The notes under the pieces: model-generated | The model's input: the letters and a program-made list of their open reading frames with translations, nothing else | What the model was told of the DNA's origin: nothing | Databases searched by the model: none | Part shown: one piece after another, positions 35,153 through 38,121 of the stretch | Layout of the letters: the number at the start of each line of letters is the position of its first letter | How positions within the stretch are numbered: the stretch's first letter is position 1 | Translations under genes and position numbers: made by a program | Assembly (NCBI GenBank): GCA_945904015.1 | Contig: CAMDPK010000065.1 | Coordinates: forward strand, 1-38,121 | From: Candidatus Kuenenia stuttgartensis | GTDB lineage: Bacteria > Planctomycetota > Planctomycetia > Planctomycetales > Planctomycetaceae | Direction: 5' to 3' | DNA: 38,121 nt

Positions 35153-36321
35153 GCACTGAGTGGCTCTCCCTTCCGGCCGACAGCCGATGGCCGATGGCCG
35201 ATCGCCGTGATACCGTTTTTCTAAGAAGCAGGCTCCAAAAACGGTATCGCGGCGGTCGGCGATCGGCGATCGGCGTTCGGCCGGGCAAGTTGTGGCGGAC
35301 ACTGCTGACGGTCGTTGTTCTGATCAGTGCGGGATTCGCTCGCGCGGACGAACGCACCGAGCGGGACAAGCAGATCGACGCGGCAATCTCGAAGGCGCTG
35401 GATCATCTCGCCAAGAAACAACTTCCCAGCGGGGCTTGGGCGATCGATCAACCTCAGTTTGGCGAATCGACTTCCTCGACATCGCTGGCTGTGATGGCGT
35501 TTCTCGCGGCGGGACATGTGCCGGGCGAGGGGCCGTACGATCAACACATTCAACGCGGAGTGCGTTGGGTGCTCGATCAACAGCAACCCAACGGGATGCT
35601 CGTCCGCGAACGTGGCCACGGACCGATGTACTCGCATGGCATCAGCACGCTGATGCTGGCCGAGGTTGCCGGCATGACCGACGACGCGCTCGCCGAACGT
35701 TGCCGCGACGCGCTGAAGAAGGCCGTGCGTCTGATTCTGTCGGCTCAATCGGTTCGCAAAGATCGCAACAGCCAGGGAGGTTGGCGGTATCACCCCAGCA
35801 GCAACGACAGCGACTTGAGCGTCACCGGTTGGCAATTGCTCGCGCTGCGAGCGGCCAAGAATCTCGGCTGCGATGTTCCCGCAGAACACATCGACGCGGC
35901 GGTCGAGTATGTGAAACGCTGCTCAACCCGGAATCGTGGATTCGGCTATCAGCCGAACAGCGGCTCGTCACCAACACGAGCCGGGACCGGTATTCTGTGC
36001 CTCGAAATCTGCGGAGTGCATCACTCGCCCGAAACGCTCGGAGCCGCTGACGCCTTGCTACAAGACCCGTTGCGGGCCGATCAGGAATGGTTTTTCTACG
36101 GCGTTTATTACTGCACGATCGGCATGTTCCAAGTCGGCGGCAAGCACTGGGAGCAAGGCAAAGGCCACCTGATCCCGCTGCTGCTCAACCTGCAAGCCGA
36201 AGACGGCAGTTGGTCCGGCCGCCAAGGTCAGGAACGCAACTTCGGTACGGTCTACGCTACGAGTCTCTCGGTGTTGGCTCTGTCGGTCGAGTACCAGTAC
36301 CTGCCGATCTACCAGCGATAG
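35149..36321 (+). CDS. Alpha/alpha-toroid (prenyltransferase/squalene-cyclase-like repeat) exported protein
   Basis: 390 residues from the ATG at 35149, overlapping the preceding stop by 4 nt. Residues ~10-45 are encoded by a 108-nt palindromic element; the true signal peptide ('LLTVVVLISAGFARA') follows at about 49-64. The mature part has five or six helical-hairpin repeats with the marks 'ISKALDHLAKKQLPSGAWA', 'GVRWVLDQQQPNGML', 'SQGGWRYHPSSNDSDLSVTG', 'NRGFGYQPNSG' and 'LLNLQAEDGSWSG', i.e. the QW-like repeats of terpene cyclases and thioester domains. The Asp-rich acid motif of squalene-hopene cyclase is absent, so it is probably a binding protein. In planctomycetes such proteins accompany DUF4175/MoxR-type envelope clusters, consistent with its coupling here. 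Confidence 0.86.
   Translation: MSTEWLSLPADSRWPMADRRDTVFLRSRLQKRYRGGRRSAIGVRPGKLWRTLLTVVVLISAGFARADERTERDKQIDAAISKALDHLAKKQLPSGAWAIDQPQFGESTSSTSLAVMAFLAAGHVPGEGPYDQHIQRGVRWVLDQQQPNGMLVRERGHGPMYSHGISTLMLAEVAGMTDDALAERCRDALKKAVRLILSAQSVRKDRNSQGGWRYHPSSNDSDLSVTGWQLLALRAAKNLGCDVPAEHIDAAVEYVKRCSTRNRGFGYQPNSGSSPTRAGTGILCLEICGVHHSPETLGAADALLQDPLRADQEWFFYGVYYCTIGMFQVGGKHWEQGKGHLIPLLLNLQAEDGSWSGRQGQERNFGTVYATSLSVLALSVEYQYLPIYQR
35175..35282. repeat. Palindromic element K inside a coding region
   Basis: 46-bp arms at 35175-35220 and 35237-35282 with six mismatches, 16-nt loop, total 108 nt (36 codons). Arms contain tandem GCCGAT units and end in GATACCGTTTTT. It is read in frame in the toroid gene, ahead of the signal peptide. 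Confidence 0.88.
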
Positions 36322-36340
36322 TTGGAGTGCATTCACAACG

Positions 36341-38059
36341 ATGAGAAGCCAACAGTGGTTCGCCGCTCGCGAGGAGCAGACCTTTCAGAATCGTTCCGCG
36401 CTGAGGTCAATGGGACTCAACCCGGATGACTTCGTCGGCAAGCCGGTGATCGGCATTGCGAACAGTTGGAGCGACCTCAACAACTGCAATGCGAACCTGC
36501 GCGAGTTGGCCGAGGCGGTGAAGCGCGGCGTGCTGCTCGAAGGGGGACTGCCGCTGGAGTTCCCGACGATCTCGCTGGGCGAGGAGTTCATGAAGCCGTC
36601 GGCGATGCTGTATCGCAACTTGATGGCGATGGATGTTGAAGAAACTCTGCGAGCCAACCCGATCGACGGCGTCGTGCTGCTGTGCAACTGCGACAAGACG
36701 ACGCCGGCACAGCTCATGGCGGCGGCCAGCGCGGACTTGCCGGCGATTCAACTCAACGGCGGCCCGCGAGCGATCAGCCATTTTCACGGTGAGCCGATTG
36801 GTTCGGGGACTGACCTGTGGCGGTACTCGGACGAACGCAGGGCAGGGCGGTTGTCGGATGCGGACTGGCGAGAACTCGAAGCGTGCTACGGCTGCGGAGT
36901 CGGGGCGTGCAACACGATGGGGACGGCTTCGACGATGACGTCGTTGTCGGAAGCGCTCGGCATGATGTTGCCGGGGACGGCCAGCATTCCGGCGACGGAC
37001 GCTCGGCGCATGCAAGCGGCAACCGCGACCGGCCGGCGCATCGTGCAGATGGTTCACGAAGATTTGCGGCCGTCGCGAATTCTCACACACGCCGCGTTCG
37101 ACAACGCAATTCGAGCATTGCTGGCGCTGGGCGGTTCGACGAACGCGGTCGTGCATCTGATCGCGATGGCTGGGCGACGCAACATTCGATTGCCGCTGTC
37201 GCGGTTTGATGAGCTGGCACGGACGACGCCGTTCCTCGTCAACTTGATGCCATCGGGACAGCACTTGATGGATCGGTTCCACGCGGCGGGTGGCTTGTCG
37301 GCCGTGCTGGCGGAGATTTGCGATCTGCTGAATCTCGACAGCCTGACCGTCACCGGCCGGACGCTGGGCGAAAACATCGCTCGCGCTCGCAGCTTTGATC
37401 GTGAAGTGATCCGCTCGCGCGAGCAGCCGTTGGCGGAAGGTGGCTCATTGGCGGTATTGACCGGCAATCTCGCGCCTCGCGGGGCAGTCATCAAAGTGTC
37501 GGCTGCGTCGCCGAAGCTGATGAAACATCGTGGCCGAGCGGTGGTGTTCCACGATTACGAAGACCTTCTCGCTCGAATCAACGATCCGGCATTGCCGGTC
37601 GATGCCGACAGTGTGCTCGTGTTGCAGAATGCCGGGCCGAAGGGCGTCCCCGGATTTCCGGAATGGGGCAGCATCCCGATTCCGACGAAGCTCTTGCAGG
37701 CGGGTGTGACCGATGTCGTGCGGATCAGCGATTCGCGCATGAGCGGCACGGCGTTCGGGACGGTCGTGCTGCACGTCGCTCCCGAAGCGGCGGACGGTGG
37801 GCTGATTGGACTCGTGCAAGACGGCGACGTGATCGAGTTGGATGTTGAATCACGCCGACTGCAACTGCTGGTGGACGATGCCGAGCTGTCTCGTCGCCGA
37901 GCGGTTTGGCAGCCGCGACCGATCAAGCACCTGCGCGGGTATCCTCGGCTGTACATCGACCATGTGCTGCAAGCGGACGAAGGCTGCGACTTCGATTTCC
38001 TGCGGCCGTCGAGCGACGCCGAGTTGGAATTCGTGCAACCGGTGGTCGGGCGGTCCTAG
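36341..38059 (+). CDS. IlvD/Edd family dehydratase, sugar-acid (arabonate/xylonate-type) subgroup
   Basis: 572 residues. Three cysteines for the 2Fe-2S cluster are in place: Cys49 ('DLNNCNANL'), Cys117 ('LLCNCDKTTP') and Cys190 ('GVGACNTMGTAST'). Their spacing of 68 and 73 residues equals that of L-arabinonate dehydratase as I remember it. 'SGTDLWRYSDERRAG', 'LALGGSTNAVVHLIAMAGR', 'NLMPSGQHLMDRF' and the final 'ISDSRMSGTAFGTVVLHVAPEA' also resemble sugar-acid dehydratases more than biosynthetic IlvD. The reaction would remove water from an aldonic acid to give a 2-keto-3-deoxy acid. Automatic pipelines would probably call it ilvD (dihydroxy-acid dehydratase), which remains possible. It starts 19 nt after the toroid gene but is not obviously related in function. 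A family A palindrome begins 3 nt after the stop. Confidence 0.85.
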   Translation: MRSQQWFAAREEQTFQNRSALRSMGLNPDDFVGKPVIGIANSWSDLNNCNANLRELAEAVKRGVLLEGGLPLEFPTISLGEEFMKPSAMLYRNLMAMDVEETLRANPIDGVVLLCNCDKTTPAQLMAAASADLPAIQLNGGPRAISHFHGEPIGSGTDLWRYSDERRAGRLSDADWRELEACYGCGVGACNTMGTASTMTSLSEALGMMLPGTASIPATDARRMQAATATGRRIVQMVHEDLRPSRILTHAAFDNAIRALLALGGSTNAVVHLIAMAGRRNIRLPLSRFDELARTTPFLVNLMPSGQHLMDRFHAAGGLSAVLAEICDLLNLDSLTVTGRTLGENIARARSFDREVIRSREQPLAEGGSLAVLTGNLAPRGAVIKVSAASPKLMKHRGRAVVFHDYEDLLARINDPALPVDADSVLVLQNAGPKGVPGFPEWGSIPIPTKLLQAGVTDVVRISDSRMSGTAFGTVVLHVAPEAADGGLIGLVQDGDVIELDVESRRLQLLVDDAELSRRRAVWQPRPIKHLRGYPRLYIDHVLQADEGCDFDFLRPSSDAELEFVQPVVGRS

Positions 38060-38062
38060 CGT

Positions 38063-38121
38063 CGTGGGGCAGGTTTTCAACCTGCCCGTGAGTGGCGGGC
38101 AGGTTGAAAACCTGCCCCACG
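38063..38121. repeat. Nested palindrome, family A copy 3
   Basis: Perfect 26-bp inverted repeat, arms 38063-38088 and 38096-38121, 7-nt loop; same arm as the copies at 6401 and 11349. It begins 3 nt after the dehydratase stop and reaches the end of the window. Confidence 0.93.

Noticed and set aside
1128-38121. CRISPR array
   Set aside because: Repeats are dispersed palindromes with different sequences; none form regularly spaced direct repeats with unique spacers.
1-38121. tRNA, rRNA or known riboswitch
   Set aside because: No cloverleaf ends, rRNA cores or riboswitch cores were recognised by eye on either strand; short or degenerate ones could be missed.

Overview
The window looks like chromosomal DNA from a member of the Planctomycetota, probably class Planctomycetia (inference). 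It is GC-rich. It carries protein families characteristic of that phylum: two DUF1501 proteins, a large two-haem planctomycete-type cytochrome c, a PQQ-type beta-propeller, a secreted ceramidase-like protein, a DUF4175-like coiled-coil giant, and an alpha/alpha-toroid repeat protein. I see no rRNA, tRNA, CRISPR array, phage module or intact insertion sequence.

Layout. Positions 1-4433 (+): end of a DUF1501 gene, a secreted isochorismatase-like hydrolase with a C-terminal beta-sandwich, a Tat-exported amidohydrolase, and a TauE/SafE permease overlapping it by 8 nt. 4563-5870 (-): PQQ propeller. 6026-6394 (+): cupin. 6523-10429 (-): two tandem paralogous lipoproteins, dapF, and a complete DUF1501 gene. 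10628-11992 (+): class I/II aminotransferase. 11999-17150 (-): YcxB-like membrane protein, ceramidase-like protein, ThiO-like oxidase, di-haem cytochrome. 17284-18117 (+): LarE-type sulfur transferase. 18249-19177: AT-richer orphan gene and a decayed stretch. 19178-27110 (-): thioester-reductase-like SDR, RND/MMPL transporter, PilZ-like protein, a disordered lipoprotein with a C-terminal membrane anchor, an SDR, and an IscA/ErpA-type protein. 27316-38059 (+): YhaM-like exoribonuclease overlapping hisD by 4 nt, the DUF4175-like protein with an embedded transglutaminase domain and an in-frame TGA, the toroid protein (again a 4-nt overlap), and an IlvD/Edd dehydratase of the sugar-acid type.

The most striking feature is not a gene. 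About ten interspersed inverted-repeat families, different in sequence, are scattered over the window. At least seven share one design: each arm is itself a small hairpin and the two arms pair into a long stem (a nested palindrome). Most copies lie within 30 nt of a stop codon. Two lie inside reading frames, with lengths (78 and 108 nt) divisible by three. One adds 26 residues to the aminotransferase just before its PLP lysine motif. The other adds 36 residues ahead of the toroid protein's signal peptide. This resembles, in principle, the Rickettsia palindromic elements, which also insert in frame.

The second notable item is the giant gene at 29921-35152. A TgpA-like transglutaminase core (Cys1163, His1212, Asp1227) sits between two Gln-rich coiled-coil stretches. 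It is followed by an 11-copy 18-bp tandem repeat, and the reading frame is then broken by one TGA although it continues unchanged to a conserved-looking C-terminus. All functions are assigned by reading translated sequence; no database search was run.
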